A DNA stretch of 64,000 nucleotides from Amphiura filiformis (taxonomy: Eukaryota; Echinodermata; Ophiuroidea; Amphilepidida; Amphiuridae): assembly GCF_039555335.1 (NCBI RefSeq), contig NC_092636.1, positions 55,173,706 to 55,237,705 on the forward strand, written 5' to 3'. Positions 1 to 11,522 of this stretch are shown here, piece by piece. Below the pieces are notes generated by a model that saw nothing but the letters and a program-made list of their open reading frames with translations, did no database searches and had not been told where the DNA came from. The stretch's first letter is position 1; each line of letters begins with the position of its first letter. The position numbers were made by a program, and so were the translations under genes.

Positions 1-477
1 AGAGTGGCAATAATCTTAATCCTTGCCTAGTCCCCTAAAATTTGCAGTTTATTCTGTATTTGTTTATTGTGATAAGATTTAGGGGCCAGGCCGAGATTCA
101 GGTTGCTGCTAACTGAGTCAGTGCAAGCTTCTTTTCAGTGGAAAGTTGGTTATGTGGTCTGCATCCTTACAGCATTGTTTGTATGCCCCCTGATCACATC
201 GGATAAGCTGTTGGAATTGAATAGAGGGCACCATTGTGATTTTTCAACAGTGACCAATATGGACATGCTGACCATTGAGATGGACAAGCATTTGCTTTCA
301 TTATGAGGGGGTATTGAGATGGAAAACCATTGGTATTCATAATGCAGGAGGGGTAGGGGGTAGGATAACTTTTTACAAGGTTCTGAATGACATAGTAGGT
401 TAGAGTAACTGTTTTTCCAGTAAATACCATTGAGTGTGTATATATTTGGGATAATTTTTTTATCATATTGTACTCCT

Positions 478-1686
478 CTGAAAAAAGAGCCCGGGGGGGG
501 GGGCACTCACATTTCCCAGCTATACGGGTGTGTGCCGCGGCGACGACCCCCTTTTTTCAGAGCCACTGGCCGTTCCTTAGACCCTCTGAATTCATTGTTT
601 GCCCGCTCTGAAGCCCCAAAATTTTTCTAGCCATTCCATAGACCCTCAGATCATCGATTTCCGCTCTCATCGGCATCTTAAGAGACGTGTTTTCTGTCCT
701 ACTATTTCAAGCCCAAAAGCAGACCCAAAAGCTACTTTTGCGAGCCCAAAAACTTCAAAGGGAATTTTCCATTAATTTCTTCCCCATTGAAACACATTGT
801 AAGGAATAAGGTGAACTTTGGGTGGGATTTTGGGCTCCTTTAGTAGTGGCAACACTGGTTGACTGATAATAAATAAACATTGCAGCAATGCCGATCGCGA
901 GAGTCCAGCTGGTGAACATTTTAATAGCTAGAAATAAATGATTTTGAGATCTCTTTTTGGAATAAAATTGCCAAATATGAGGAAAAGTACCTTAATAATT
1001 ATGTACACATCCTTGCAGCTCTCCATAAACAATGAATTAAAAGGTAATTTACGATCTACTGGTCTAGTAAAATCGGGAGTGGAATGGCTGTCAAATTCTG
1101 CACACTTCACTCAATCATCTCATGGTATAAGCATGACAGTTCAATGTAGTCAAAATGTTTTTCTATTCGACACTGAAAAAAATAATTCTTGTGGGTTTGT
1201 TTTTATGGTGGGCTTTTGTAATGCTGCTATAATTATCAGTAGGCTAATAGCATAGATTGTAGGTCTACAGGGTCTAGTAATTTTGATTTGAATGCTGTTT
1301 TGCTTTGTTGAGGTTTCCATCGTAATGGGCCAAACCAGACCTATTTTGCATCAATGATTTTCCTGATTAATAATTTAATGCACAATTCAAAGTGAAATCG
1401 ATTCCTTCAAAAATCTGTGGCAAAAACGCAACAAAATTGAACCCTGGTTTGGCCTGCGGGTTTAGTTTCCGAGATTTTTCAGATTTTGGCGGCCGATCAG
1501 TTCCCAAGACCCCCCTTTTGGCCAGTCAATCAGTTCCTAAGACCCCCCTTTTTGACCGGCCAATCAGTTCCCTAGACCCTCCTTTTTGGCTGGCCGATCA
1601 GTTCCTTAGACCTCAAGTTCGAAACTGGCGGTGGCACACCCCTACCAAAAAAAAATTCGAGTGCCCCCCCCGGGAAAAAGAGCCCC
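478..1686. mobile_element. Non-autonomous TIR element, about 1.2 kb
   Basis: The two ends are inverted copies. The left end has AGAGCCC, a long G run, GGCACTC and then GGGTGTGTGCC. The right end read on the minus strand has GGGGCTCTTTTTCCC, a G run, GGCACTC and then GGGGTGTGCC. No transposase is visible inside, and the open frames crossing it are low-complexity. It is a decayed repeat of unassigned superfamily. Confidence 0.6.
1493..1612 (+). repeat. Short tandem repeat, about 3-4 units of 35-40 bp
   Basis: The block ATCAGTTCC, AGACCCCCCTTTT, GGCC recurs four times with small changes inside the 478-1686 element. It accounts for the open reading frame running through this part. Confidence 0.65.
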
Positions 1687-1689
1687 TAT

Positions 1690-2495
1690 ATCTATATAAA
1701 GAGACATTTTTTAAATGTTTAAAATTATTGAAGTTAAAAAAGGAGTCTGATCGCTTTTGCACACAGAGCATGTGCATGATGTGTGCAAGTTGTTTTTCTG
1801 CAAAAGCAGAAAGTATAAATTGGGCTTCATTTTTAAGTCGGGATAGAGACATGATTGATTTTGCACAAAGGTTAATAATTGAATCGCTCAAATATAAATG
1901 AAACACCCAAAACAGAGTCAATAAAATAGAAAGAACTGAGTGAAATATCACCAGAGAATTAAAAAAATTTACTTCATGAAGTAAACGTTATACTAGCATA
2001 TAAGGGTTCTATATTCTATCAGTAATAATTTCTTTTTAGAGAAAACTGGCTGTCATAAATATGTGGTGAAGAAGTCAAATTGTATATGTATATGTACATG
2101 TATACAATCAAGTACATTGAGTCACATGTTGAACAAAATGTATGGCATTGGGGCTATGCAGGGCCCAATATACATGGTACCCCCAAAATACCCCCTGTGA
2201 ACAAATATTTAGCCATGTCAAAAAGTACACAGGGTTTGTGGTTGAAACTGTTTAAAATAGACCTCATGATAAAAATTCCCTTTAAAAGGGAAAGCCAGCC
2301 TCAATGTAGAAGAGGTCTTGTAATTAGTTTTGGTCAATGTGAAAGGCATTTTTAGGATCACGCTTACATCTACATGACAGTCCACCAAACCATCAACGAT
2401 GAGAACATGCACACTGAAACAGCAGAAAACATTAATTCCTAATCTCATGTCAACTCTTTTAATTCATTACATGTACTCCAAATTGTTCTGGTCTG
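1690..2495. other. No gene seen
   Basis: AT-rich noncoding DNA. The short open frames have no recognisable domain or splice context. Confidence 0.5.
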
Positions 2496-2502
2496 TTTGT
2501 TT

Positions 2503-2529
2503 TGTTGTTGTTGTTGTTGTTGTTGTTGT
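2503..2529 (+). repeat. (GTT)n microsatellite
   Basis: About nine GTT units, followed by a poly-T run. Poly-Val and poly-Cys open frames through it are artefacts. Confidence 0.9.
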
Positions 2530-2530
2530 C

Positions 2531-4000
2531 GTTTTTTTTTTTTGTCTTTTCAGCTTTTTACCCACGATATCTCAATTTCCAATTTTGTAATACCAGAACT
2601 TACGAACTCAATATCTTCGCTTAGGAATGTCCGATTTCACTGCTTTCGATATATACACTGCCGGTTTGAGTTAACTTACATGTACATTTTATTTTAAAAT
2701 AACTTAATTAATTCGCAATGTATAGTTTAAGCCTACTATATTATAATAGATAGTGGCCAGCACATTTATAAAGGACTGGTTACTCACTACAATCTTCACT
2801 CTTAAACTGTGTTTTTCTGAATGTGCTGATCATGTTGATTGCTAGTCGGAAACTCCTGCGAAGCTATGGACATGGCATCTTACATACTCCATTCTATAAC
2901 AGTCTGCCTAGTGCCTTGTGTGTTTTCTCTTCAATCATTTTGTTGAATGTAATTTTATGAATCAAATAGTTATGTGTCATTTTATTTATAATAAAGAAGT
3001 TATTAAATTAATAAAGTAAGACAATTTATTTATCTATAAGTGCATGTCAAATGGGGTACATTGTTCAATACTATATGCATAAATTATGCCCATATTATAG
3101 CTAGGCCCTAAAAACTTTATTTTGCATCGGATTTTTCCCGTTGAAAAGACAAAACTGATGTTTATGATAGCAACCATTTCATCAATAACATTTTGAGTCA
3201 TTTTTATCCATAAAACGACACAGGATATGATAGATAACTACTTTCACATCAATATGGTCCATATGATCACAGATTGTTGAGAATCTGTGATATGATCCGG
3301 GATATGATGAAGATTTTGATTCTATAGATCTGTTATCAACATGATATCACGCTGTTCAGTGGTCAAGGAGTAAGGACCCCGGTCAAGGACACTGATATGA
3401 CATCATAGGTGATGTCAGATTTTCTTCTGCTGACCATATGATGCTATATATATTAACTATTATTGTTACATTTAGGCCTTTAAACTTTTAAAGTCATAAT
3501 TAATTAGTTCAAACATAACTTTGGTAATACTCACTGCGTTTTTGTTCGTTGAAACGGCAAAACATACTTACTTTTCCTAACAAATCAATTAAAATATTTA
3601 AAAAAATTTAACCACAAAAGTAAAAAAAAAATCATTCCAATACCACTAAAATATAATCTCTTGAGTAAACTGACCCCAAACCTGAAACAGGTACCAGCCC
3701 GAATGGGCTGGCGAAAAAAACATTTGTAGCCTTGGGACAAATTGAGTTGCGTGTATGTCTGGATGATTGGGTGGGTAGGAATACCCGGGAGGTTGAACTT
3801 CAGGACTTGTTCCCATGTAACAAAAAGAATGCATAAGTTTTTAAGCCCTTCTTTTAATTTGATTCCAAAAATTTATATTAGAGACAGGTGACTCACTGTG
3901 CTTGACTGTATCATAATATGATCATCTTTTTGTTAACAACTTTACTATGCATCTTTGATACACAGTGTGTAACAATATCCATCTTCTCTCTTTCTTATCT
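2531..4000. other. No confident gene
   Basis: AT-rich sequence. The minus-strand frame at 3646-3834 has no convincing domain. If the last exon at 4007 is real, this is its upstream intron. Confidence 0.45.
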
Positions 4001-4006
4001 TTGCAG

Positions 4007-4074
4007 CACCAGGAGACTCTGAGATGATGGGCAACCCACATGCAATGATGGAAAGGCAACAGGGACTTATTTAA
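4007..4074 (+). CDS. Probable last coding exon of an unidentified plus-strand gene
   Basis: A pyrimidine-rich tract ending TTTGCAG is followed by a frame encoding APGDSEMMGNPHAMMERQQG, then Leu-Ile and a TAA stop at 4072-4074. The first codon is split: two bases lie here and the previous exon should supply a G if the residue is Ala. An AATAAA signal follows about 65 bp after the stop, as expected for a terminal exon with a short 3' UTR. The Met/Gln/Asn-rich tail suits a disordered C-terminus of a nuclear or RNA-binding protein, but I do not recognise the protein and could not find the preceding exon in the window. A chance splice-like site inside noncoding DNA is the alternative. Confidence 0.45.
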
Positions 4075-4138
4075 GACTTCAGTTCTCAAGTAAAGCTAAA
4101 AAATTATCATCTTGTTTCACATAGATAGACTGTATTTT

Positions 4139-4144
4139 AATAAA
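4139..4144 (+). terminator. Candidate polyadenylation signal AATAAA
   Basis: Lies 65 bp downstream of the TAA that ends the 4007-4074 exon. Credible mainly because of that position. Confidence 0.4.
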
Positions 4145-4195
4145 AGCAGGTTGTAAGATGTCTCAAAACATGTGATTATGGACATAACTATCATA

Positions 4196-4336
4196 TGAGA
4201 CTGAATTAAATAGACTAGTATAATCTGACATCAGGGCAGAGGCGCAACATGATTGGTTGCTGACCTGTGCAGTATGGCATTTTTGGTCTGGTTGACAGCA
4301 CGTCATATGCAAACTAGTCTTTTTAATTCAGTCTCA
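4196..4336. mobile_element. MITE, 141 bp
   Basis: Inverted ends TGAGACTGAATTAAA and TTTAATTCAGTCTCA, with ACTAGT just inside each. The right subterminal part (GCAAACTAGTCTTTTT) matches the element at 51872-52266, so the two appear related. Confidence 0.7.
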
Positions 4337-6605
4337 GATTATATCATTTTACATTTTCAGGAAATTGAAAGATTTTCCTCGATTTCATGTTGCCTGTAAA
4401 TTAAATTATTTACTGGATATTTACTGGAAAATTAAATTATTTACTGGAATATTGGTTTTTTACATTTTTTTCATACAAATTTCATATTTGGGGCATTTCT
4501 TGAATTAATTTTTTTTTAAATGAAATATCCAAAACAAGACACAGGTTGTATGTCTATGGGAAGCAAAATGTTTATTTTTTAGCCTTATATATACCTTGGT
4601 AAGTCAGTGACATCAGTATGCATTTCAAGGGGCACAGCTTCAAATTGTGAGCATTCAACATTTGGCTTAAAAACGCTGGCGTACATACTCGCACGTTAAA
4701 AGCGCTGCATATATGCATGCACGAAGCTGCTGCCTCAACGCATTGACATCACTGACTCACCAAGATGAAAAATAGTATCATAGTTGGTTGTGTATTTTAT
4801 TTGTCACATGGTGACATAGCATGTAAGGTTGAAATCAAATGAAGGCAAGAGTGGCACAGCTAGCAACAACTGATCTGAAGAATACTTCCAAAGGCATGCG
4901 ATTAGTATGATAAAACCATTTTGTTAAGAGCTGTTTGCTTGAAGCAATCATCCCTGTGCTGCAGTTGCCACTGTTGCTAGATGTGTTACTCTTGAGTTGA
5001 TGTGTATCCTATATCAGTTCACAAACTGGTACCACATGAATAAGAAAGGAAAACTAGATGGATATTGATAGAGTGGTGTAATTGCTGAGGAACCTAGATT
5101 GGCTTGTGTTTTTAAAACATGTGCCAAGCAAATAGAGGGCAGTATAAGGCTGTACTTACTGTTGAATAGTGAACTGGTATTATTTTGTTACTTCAAGCAT
5201 GTCGATAGACCATTGCCTAACAGAATTTGTATTTGTAGATCTTGGAACTATAATACCTACATGTATCCCCTAAGCTTGTGTCACCCAAGGGCATGACCTG
5301 GTGGTGGTAAAAGTGCCAAAGTGGAGAGGCTGCCCCCTCGAAAAATATGTTTTGGGTGAAATTGGGATGGAAACAATGTACAAAGCTTTACATGTTTGTT
5401 AAATACCTTATTATAAAAGATCCATTGCTAAAACAGTGAACTAACTGGTATACATGTATGTTAGATTTTGACTCACAATCATGCTCCTGGCCCATGACTA
5501 CGTAACTAAACTAATTTTGCCTCTTTCTATTTTAGAAAAAAAAGAAAAATAATATGACTACTGAGACTCGAACCAGCAACCCAGGCATTATGAGGCTAAT
5601 CCGTATTTTTAACAGGGTTAGCGGTGACCTGTCGAGTCCAGGGGTCCAAATTGGCAAATAAAGGGGTCCAGACATCGTAATTCTACACAGACGTACAAAA
5701 TTACGGGGTCCAAATCACGGGGACCTGCCAAATCAAGGAGTCCTGGACCCCAAGACCCCTTAAAACGCTACCTCCGTATAACAGTAGTCTACACAATTCA
5801 AGCTTGCAGAAAGTTTTTCTTCTAATAATTAAATGCATACAGTTACAGAATGAGCCCAACATACTACGTAATAGTGTGGCTGTGAGGCAATTCAATTTCT
5901 GATGGTCTTGTCCCATTACTGCAGGTCAGAATCTCACTGTATCAAACTGAATAGTATAAATTTCTTAGTCATCCCAATGATGGCAATTTTATACAAGAGA
6001 GGGCTTGTTATTTTGAAGAGTAAAGGATTACGCACCTTCAGACAAACCTGAGTATTTCAAATAAAGAGATTAAAACTGAAAGAGTCCAGACTATGTTACT
6101 TGTCTTTCATGGAGAGTAAAATAGTGATCCTTGAATTGTTTCATCCTGAGACGAATTTGTCTCAGGTTTCATCATATGCTTGGCAAACTTGGATTTAAAA
6201 TGTGTGATTGCTTGCATGATTGTAATGCATTGTGTCAATTATGCAAATGCTTGCAATGCTTGAGCTGAAAACCCAAATTATCATCCAATTTTTGGCTTTG
6301 CTTAAATAAATACTGAGGTACACTATTTTGATCTCCATGTAAGAAATTCCAAATAGTTCAGTCTAATCTCTGTAATTGCAACACAGTTAGTTACTTGGGT
6401 TGATGTAAATGGGAAAGAACAAGCAACCTAACCCATGGCAAATATTCAGTATAATAGGATAACCGATTATTTTGTATACTATTCCAGAGCAGCAACAAAA
6501 ATAAGAGTACACTTATTAATTAAATATCACTATTTGTTGTAAGTTGATGTACAAAAACTACAAAATGTTGCAGATTGCAGCTTGTGTACTGAAGGGCTTA
6601 AACTT
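4337..6605. other. No gene seen
   Basis: Noncoding repeat-like DNA. A weak tRNA-like B box (GGTTCGAGTC on the minus strand near 5575) suggests a decayed SINE. Short open frames lack support. Confidence 0.4.
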
Positions 6606-6866
6606 AGGTCCGTATGCACAAAAGAGTTAGACCGGGTCTAAAGTTAGACCCAGTCTAAGTAGAATTTAGTCTCAGGAGAAAGGACATTTTCCTTTACATT
6701 TGCGTAAGTTATTTTGTATTTTTTTAAACTTTGCATTAAAATCTTCAGAATTTGCTAGCTACTATTGGAAGATAATAATAGTAAGGACCATTCCTGATGG
6801 AACTAAATTGCACTTAGACCAGGTCTAACTTAAGACCTGGTCTAACTCTTTTGTGCATACGGACCT
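6606..6866. mobile_element. MITE, about 260 bp
   Basis: Ends are inverted copies: AGGTCCGTATGCACAAAAGA on the left and its complement at 6847-6866. Repeated TTAGACC/GGTCTAA blocks lie inside each arm. Confidence 0.85.
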
Positions 6867-6881
6867 TTGGATGGAACTATA

Positions 6882-7107
6882 CAGGGTGTATCAAAATGAT
6901 TGGTACCCATCAATTTTGATGTTTATTGAAAGGCCTGACTCTTCCAAATACAACACTGGATGCCCTTGAAATGTCCAGAATGTATAATTTATGACTTGTT
7001 TTAAAATTAATCTGCAAATTATATGGATCTTATGTTGAATTTTAATGTGTCAGGCTCATCCATTATCAATGAAAACTGATGGGTACCAATCATTTTGATA
7101 CAGCTTG
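6882..7107. mobile_element. MITE, about 226 bp
   Basis: Terminal inverted repeats contain TGTATCAAAATGATTGGTAC on the left and its near-complement at the right end. The next MITE begins immediately beyond it. Confidence 0.8.
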
Positions 7108-7288
7108 TAGTCTATTTGGCTTCCTCAAGACAGACACATCTGAGTGCTTTGTCAAAATTAGTGCGTGTACAAATGCACTTGCTTTGATATTGTGTGTAAA
7201 CATGCCAGTTCCTCGAGCCAATGCAAGTAATTTAATATTACGCCAATTAAAGCTGACGTCACTGCCTCAAGGAAGCCAAACAGGCTAT
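7108..7288. mobile_element. MITE, copy 1 of a family also at 13193-13358
   Basis: TTTGGCTTCCTCAAGA at the left and CTCAAGGAAGCCAAA at the right are inverted. It abuts the preceding MITE. Confidence 0.7.
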
Positions 7289-7544
7289 ATTTGTAGATTG
7301 CATTAAGTCATCATGGGATGCATACTCATAGTAAACTGTAAAAATATAACATGTATTAATTAGCCATGTGTGTTCATCTTTCAAGAAAAACAATTTATTC
7401 ATTGCATAAATTTACTGGTAACACACAACATTGAAATGTAATTGTATATGACAGTTGGTTTCAAATAAAATGATTAAGAAAAATCCACATTATTTTATGT
7501 ATTTATGATTACACAATTCTGATTGCATGAAACCCAAAGAGAAA

Positions 7545-7700
7545 ACACCCCCTATTGAAGACATCCTTAATCTGCCACTCAGGGGGTGTAGATTTCAAAT
7601 GAAGTGACCCATTCAGGTAACCCCAGTTAAAATTCACACTCCCTGTGAGGGAGATTAAGTTCATGTTTTCCATAGGGGTGTACGGATTTTTAAACTGGAA
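7545..7700. repeat. Interspersed repeat, also at 56516-56650 and similar to 25736-26014
   Basis: Shares TTCACACTCCCTGTG and TAGGGGTGTA blocks with the other copies. Coding content is absent. Confidence 0.6.
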
Positions 7701-8094
7701 AAGCTAATACATGTCACACTAAAGGTCTCTCGCATCCCTGGTTATATGAAAAACATTCAAATCCAGCACCTGATTACTTGAAATAATAGATTGACTGCAT
7801 AAAACTCCACACTCTGGATTTGAAAGTCAGTTGAAGACACAGTTAATATGTGCCTTCTATGTACCATTGTTGAACATTCATCAATTTTGAAGCATTCACA
7901 AAAGTAAAAAGTAAAACCTGTACAAGTTCTTTTAATAACTTGAAACTAAAAGTTTCATGAAAGTAGTGTGTTATTTCAGGTAATGCTAAACCTTAACCAT
8001 GTTGACTGCCCTTTTGACAGCTTCTGACCATATATGTGACTGGCCATCACAAATTGTCTGTAATGTTGTCATTTTCACTTTTGAGATATTATGT

Positions 8095-8362
8095 GGCGCC
8101 CACAAAGGAGAGAGAAAACAGAGCGTACCACCAGTCAAAGTCCCTGTGTATTGTATAAGGTGAGTTCTCGCATATTCATGAGGGCAGATTGTTCGATCGT
8201 GCCGTGTCAGACAATCACGCCAGCGTTGCATGCTTTCGCGATTACGTGATAGACCATGAAAATATGTGGTAATTCATTTCATGGAACAATCGACCCTCAT
8301 TATCGGATGATGCGGAGACTGGTGGTACGGGCTCTGTTTTCTCTCTCCTCTGTGGTGGCGCC
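8095..8362. mobile_element. MITE, 268 bp
   Basis: Ends GGCGCC with AGGAGAGAGAAAACAGAGC on the left and the complement GCTCTGTTTTCTCTCTCCT plus GGCGCC on the right. Confidence 0.8.
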
Positions 8363-8373
8363 CTATACAAAGG

Positions 8374-8532
8374 CCCTAGATACAAGAGTGGATACAAAAT
8401 CTACCATTGTGCACTGTATACACGAACATCAATAGTGATGTTATTGTCCAACCGTCAATAAAATCAAACTTGTTTAGATCTCTTCAATAATAGTGAAGAG
8501 AAATATTATTTTGTATCCAATCCTGCATCTGG
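8374..8532. repeat. Inverted-repeat element related to the insert at 12108-12193
   Basis: Left end has CCCTAGATACAAGAGTGG and ACAAAATCTACCATTGTGC. Right end has TTTTGTATCC and CTGCATCTGGG in inverse order. It lies 12 bp beyond the 8095-8362 MITE. Confidence 0.55.
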
Positions 8533-9123
8533 GATCCCCACTATCGATCAGTCAAATTGATTGGGTATGAGTCACATTAAATGGGCAAATAAATATTTCC
8601 TCAAAATAAGCTTACATTGATATATTACTGTTCTTTGTTTGCAAGGTATTGAAAATCAGTAAAATGGTTGGGAAATTCTTTGTTTTCCATTGTTTTTTGA
8701 GAGGTTCAATGGACAATATCTCAACACAAGCTCTGCCCATATTACAGCCCATTTATGGTGTACATGGTGATACAGTAAGTGTTAACTTCACCATGGTGAT
8801 GCATGATTTCATCTGAGTGTGTCCCATTGACATATTTGTCCCAGCTAAATTTCACTTTTTTCTTACAAATGCCATTATATCTCAGTTTACACTTGAAAAA
8901 GTTGCAATTAAATTTCGCCTTCGCCTTTTGAGTGCAATAAGATTACCATAAATAATTAGAGTCAATGTCGGAGTCTTCACACTATACTACATACATTTTA
9001 AATTGTGGGTAACCCAATTTAAAAAAAGGGTGTAGCTTTGAATTGATGTGATGCAGAGAATTGACTTAAATGTTTTTAGTGGACAATCAGGATAAAAACA
9101 CAAATTAATTTGACCAACCATTT

Positions 9124-9344
9124 ATATATGAAGAGCTTTGTTTCAAAACCCCTTACACCCACTTGCCCAATTTTGAGAACACATCAACAAATCATCAAAA
9201 AAATCACTGATATAAAGGGGGTTACCCAAGCATCCCGTCAAAACTGCTTTTGTTGCAAACCCCCATATATCAGTGATTTTTTTGATGTGTTCTCAAAATT
9301 GGGCAAGTGGATGTAAGGGGTTTTGAAACCAAGCTCTTTGTATA
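9124..9344. mobile_element. MITE, 221 bp, near-palindromic
   Basis: About 85-bp arms, including GAAGAGCTTTGTTTCAAAAC, TGCCCAATTTTGAGAACACA and ATCACTGATATA, each present inverted in the right arm. The outer GAAGAGCTT..TTTCAAAACC resembles the ends of the 39402-40641 element. Confidence 0.85.
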
Positions 9345-9808
9345 CTGTAGTAATAGATGCAACTCGATAAAACTTAAGTTGAGTTGAATTCAACTAAATG
9401 ATGGTTCTTAGCAACAGCTAGCAAGCTTTCAAGTCATAATTGAATAGTGGCTACCTGTTGACTTGTACTGATCACTGAATTTGATAGGGAATAAGTCAAA
9501 ATTGAATTGCGACTTTTTCCTAGAGCTTCTTAGTGTAAACTATAAATTAAATTTGACAATATAATTTTTTATAATTAGAGAGGGCGGCCTATCTGTTTTT
9601 AACAGATACCAACATTTGCCAAGTCAAGGATGTTCTTCAGAAATGAGTTTTTTTTAATGTGTCTCTAGTATTGTGTTAAAGTCTTGTGGTTTAAATGAAA
9701 TCAATCAGTAGAAAGTGGGCTATGTTGAAGGAACTATCCATCTTAACATCTGATTGTCTTTCAGCCCAGTAATAGTTTATGATTCGAGTTAAATGCATAG
9801 GAGATAGT

Positions 9809-10711
9809 CTAATCTTCATACAGTAAAAAACCAGAAAATGTAGTGGACTCATTTGGGTAACCATGTACCGCATCCCCACTACTGCCAAACTGCAACCAGA
9901 CTTGATTGCCCACATCCAGCTGTAACACGACCCCTTGACTAGCTTGTAGATAAATGGATCCACCACTATCAGTTTCTCTTACTATGGCAAGGGTCTTGCG
10001 ACTGCCATCCTTCATCAGGTAAACATGTGGGTCATGACTGGAGCTTGAAGAAGCTATTGTGAACATGAAGACGTATGTGCCAGGAATCTGACAGGTAAAC
10101 TTGTTAGTAGATGGGTTGTAATGGCCTCCAATATTGGTTTCAATATCATCAAATGTGAGTGTGTCACCAGAGTTTCCTATCTGAGAACTTGTTTTTGCCA
10201 CAGAAAAAGCTGATCTTCTCTGACCACCGGCTTCACCTTTTTGTCCTTTCAATCCACTGGATCCAGGGCTTCCTGCAGGCCCAGGGCTTCCATCAGATCC
10301 AGGTCTTCCATTTGATCCATCCATTCCAGCAATCCCACCAGGGCCTACTTTGCCTGGAAAACCTTGGAGTCCACGTTCTCCACGATCTCCACTTGGACCC
10401 TGTGGACCTGGCAAGCCAGGTTCTCCTCTCTCGCCTCGTTCACTCATGTCACCCTTCCTGCCGGCTTCTCCTTTTATTCCATCTCTTCCTGGTAAACCAT
10501 TGTTGCCGGCAGCACTGGCTGCTCCTGCTACACCTGGCACACCGGCTGCTCCTGCTGCACCCGGCACACCGGGCAGACCTGCAGGACCTTGGCAGCAAGC
10601 ATTGCATGATTGCATTGAGTTTTCATCAGGTGCAATGGTAGCCTGAGACCAGGCTGGTTCAAGTTGGTAGCCAATTAGTAGGCATACGATCATCAGATAT
10701 GTCTTCTCCAT
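9809..10711 (-). CDS. Collagen-like C1q-domain secreted protein, copy A (300 aa)
   Basis: A secreted trimer-forming protein of the C1q/TNF superfamily, probably acting outside the cell as a recognition or immune-type lectin; that role is inferred from the family. The single coding exon starts at MEKTYLMIVCLLIGYQ, a hydrophobic signal peptide ending near AWSQ. A cysteine cluster (CNACC, about residues 36-40) follows, suited to interchain disulfides. A Gly-X-Y collagen stalk runs about residues 42-165, with KGD and GERGER motifs. The C1q domain (about 168-299) opens AFSVAKTSS and contains FTCQIPGTYVFMF and the terminal FSGFLLYED. The stalk has two Gly-to-Ser breaks (GAASAAG and KGDMSERG) where copy B keeps Gly, and it lacks one triplet region. 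A splice acceptor (ATTTGCAG) sits 12 bases before the ATG, so a 5' noncoding exon is expected; I could not find it. Antisense open frames here are shadows of the collagen codons. Confidence 0.93.
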   Translation of the reverse strand: MEKTYLMIVCLLIGYQLEPAWSQATIAPDENSMQSCNACCQGPAGLPGVPGAAGAAGVPGVAGAASAAGNNGLPGRDGIKGEAGRKGDMSERGERGEPGLPGPQGPSGDRGERGLQGFPGKVGPGGIAGMDGSNGRPGSDGSPGPAGSPGSSGLKGQKGEAGGQRRSAFSVAKTSSQIGNSGDTLTFDDIETNIGGHYNPSTNKFTCQIPGTYVFMFTIASSSSSHDPHVYLMKDGSRKTLAIVRETDSGGSIYLQASQGVVLQLDVGNQVWLQFGSSGDAVHGYPNESTTFSGFLLYED

Positions 10712-10879
10712 GTTGAAGGTTGCTGCAAATAATTATACAAGAATATAAGGAAGGTTGAAAAACTATTAAATATGAGCATTTTTAATAGATGGAAATTTCA
10801 ATTTATGTATTGACCTAAAGATCTAAATGCTCATATTCTCTGATCCCTTGCCAAATAAGTTTTTGAAGAGAAATTCAAA
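10712..10879 (-). other. 5' intron start and acceptor of copy A
   Basis: On the minus strand the sequence TAATTATTTGCAG precedes the leader CAACCTTCAACATGG. An inverted AAATATGAGCATTT pair at about 10768-10838 is a small hairpin repeat. Confidence 0.5.
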
Positions 10880-11522
10880 TGAGCTCTGTTGTGGCAAAAT
10901 GTTAATCCACTGAAAAAAACTTCTCTTCAGAACAGCCTCTCCACCAAAAACTAGGAGTGGTCAGAACACTGCTCGATAGAATGGAGTCCATTGTCACCGA
11001 AGAAGTTGACAAACTAGAGGAAGAAAGAAAAATCAGATCTGCGCTAGCCCAGTGTGGGTACCCAAAATGGTCTATTGACAAGACTAAACAGCAGATGCAA
11101 AACAAACAATCAAAACCAAAGAGCAAGAAAGATGATGAAGATCAGAGCAAAGGAATTGTCATCATTCCTTACGTGCAAGGAGTCTCTGAAAAGCTTCCAA
11201 CGTTCTTTCAAATAGTACGGAATACCGAATAAGACAGCTATGAAACCCTACAATTCTCTGAAGCGATGGCTGGTTCATCCGAAAGATAAGATTTACACCT
11301 TGCAAACATGTGACTGTGTCAGTCTGCAAAATTCTGTGCCAAACTTGCAGCAAACCATACATCAGCGAAACAGGAATAAAATTTGAAACAAGACTAAACG
11401 AACACAGAAAAGATGCTGAAAAAGTAAGTCAAGGACATCAAATATACCAGGGCAAAAAGACAAGAATCTGGAACAGCACATGTCGGCCATTACAGACCAT
11501 GTCACACAAGAGAATTGTGTCA

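Noticed and set aside
2399-2697. Val/Cys-rich small proteins
   Set aside because: Produced by the (GTT)n microsatellite.
3646-3834. 62-residue Pro/Tyr-rich minus-strand frame
   Set aside because: No homology recognised and no splice or start context; probably repeat-derived.
5560-5640. tRNA-Met-like sequence on the minus strand
   Set aside because: Only the B box and a CAT-like loop fit; the anticodon stem does not pair.
7986-8231. 81-residue minus-strand frame
   Set aside because: Half of it lies in the MITE 8095-8362; no recognisable domain.
10159-10646. Plus-strand open frames across the collagen genes (also 18526-18978 and 23112-23545)
   Set aside because: They are antisense shadows of Gly-Pro-rich codons, lacking splice or domain support.
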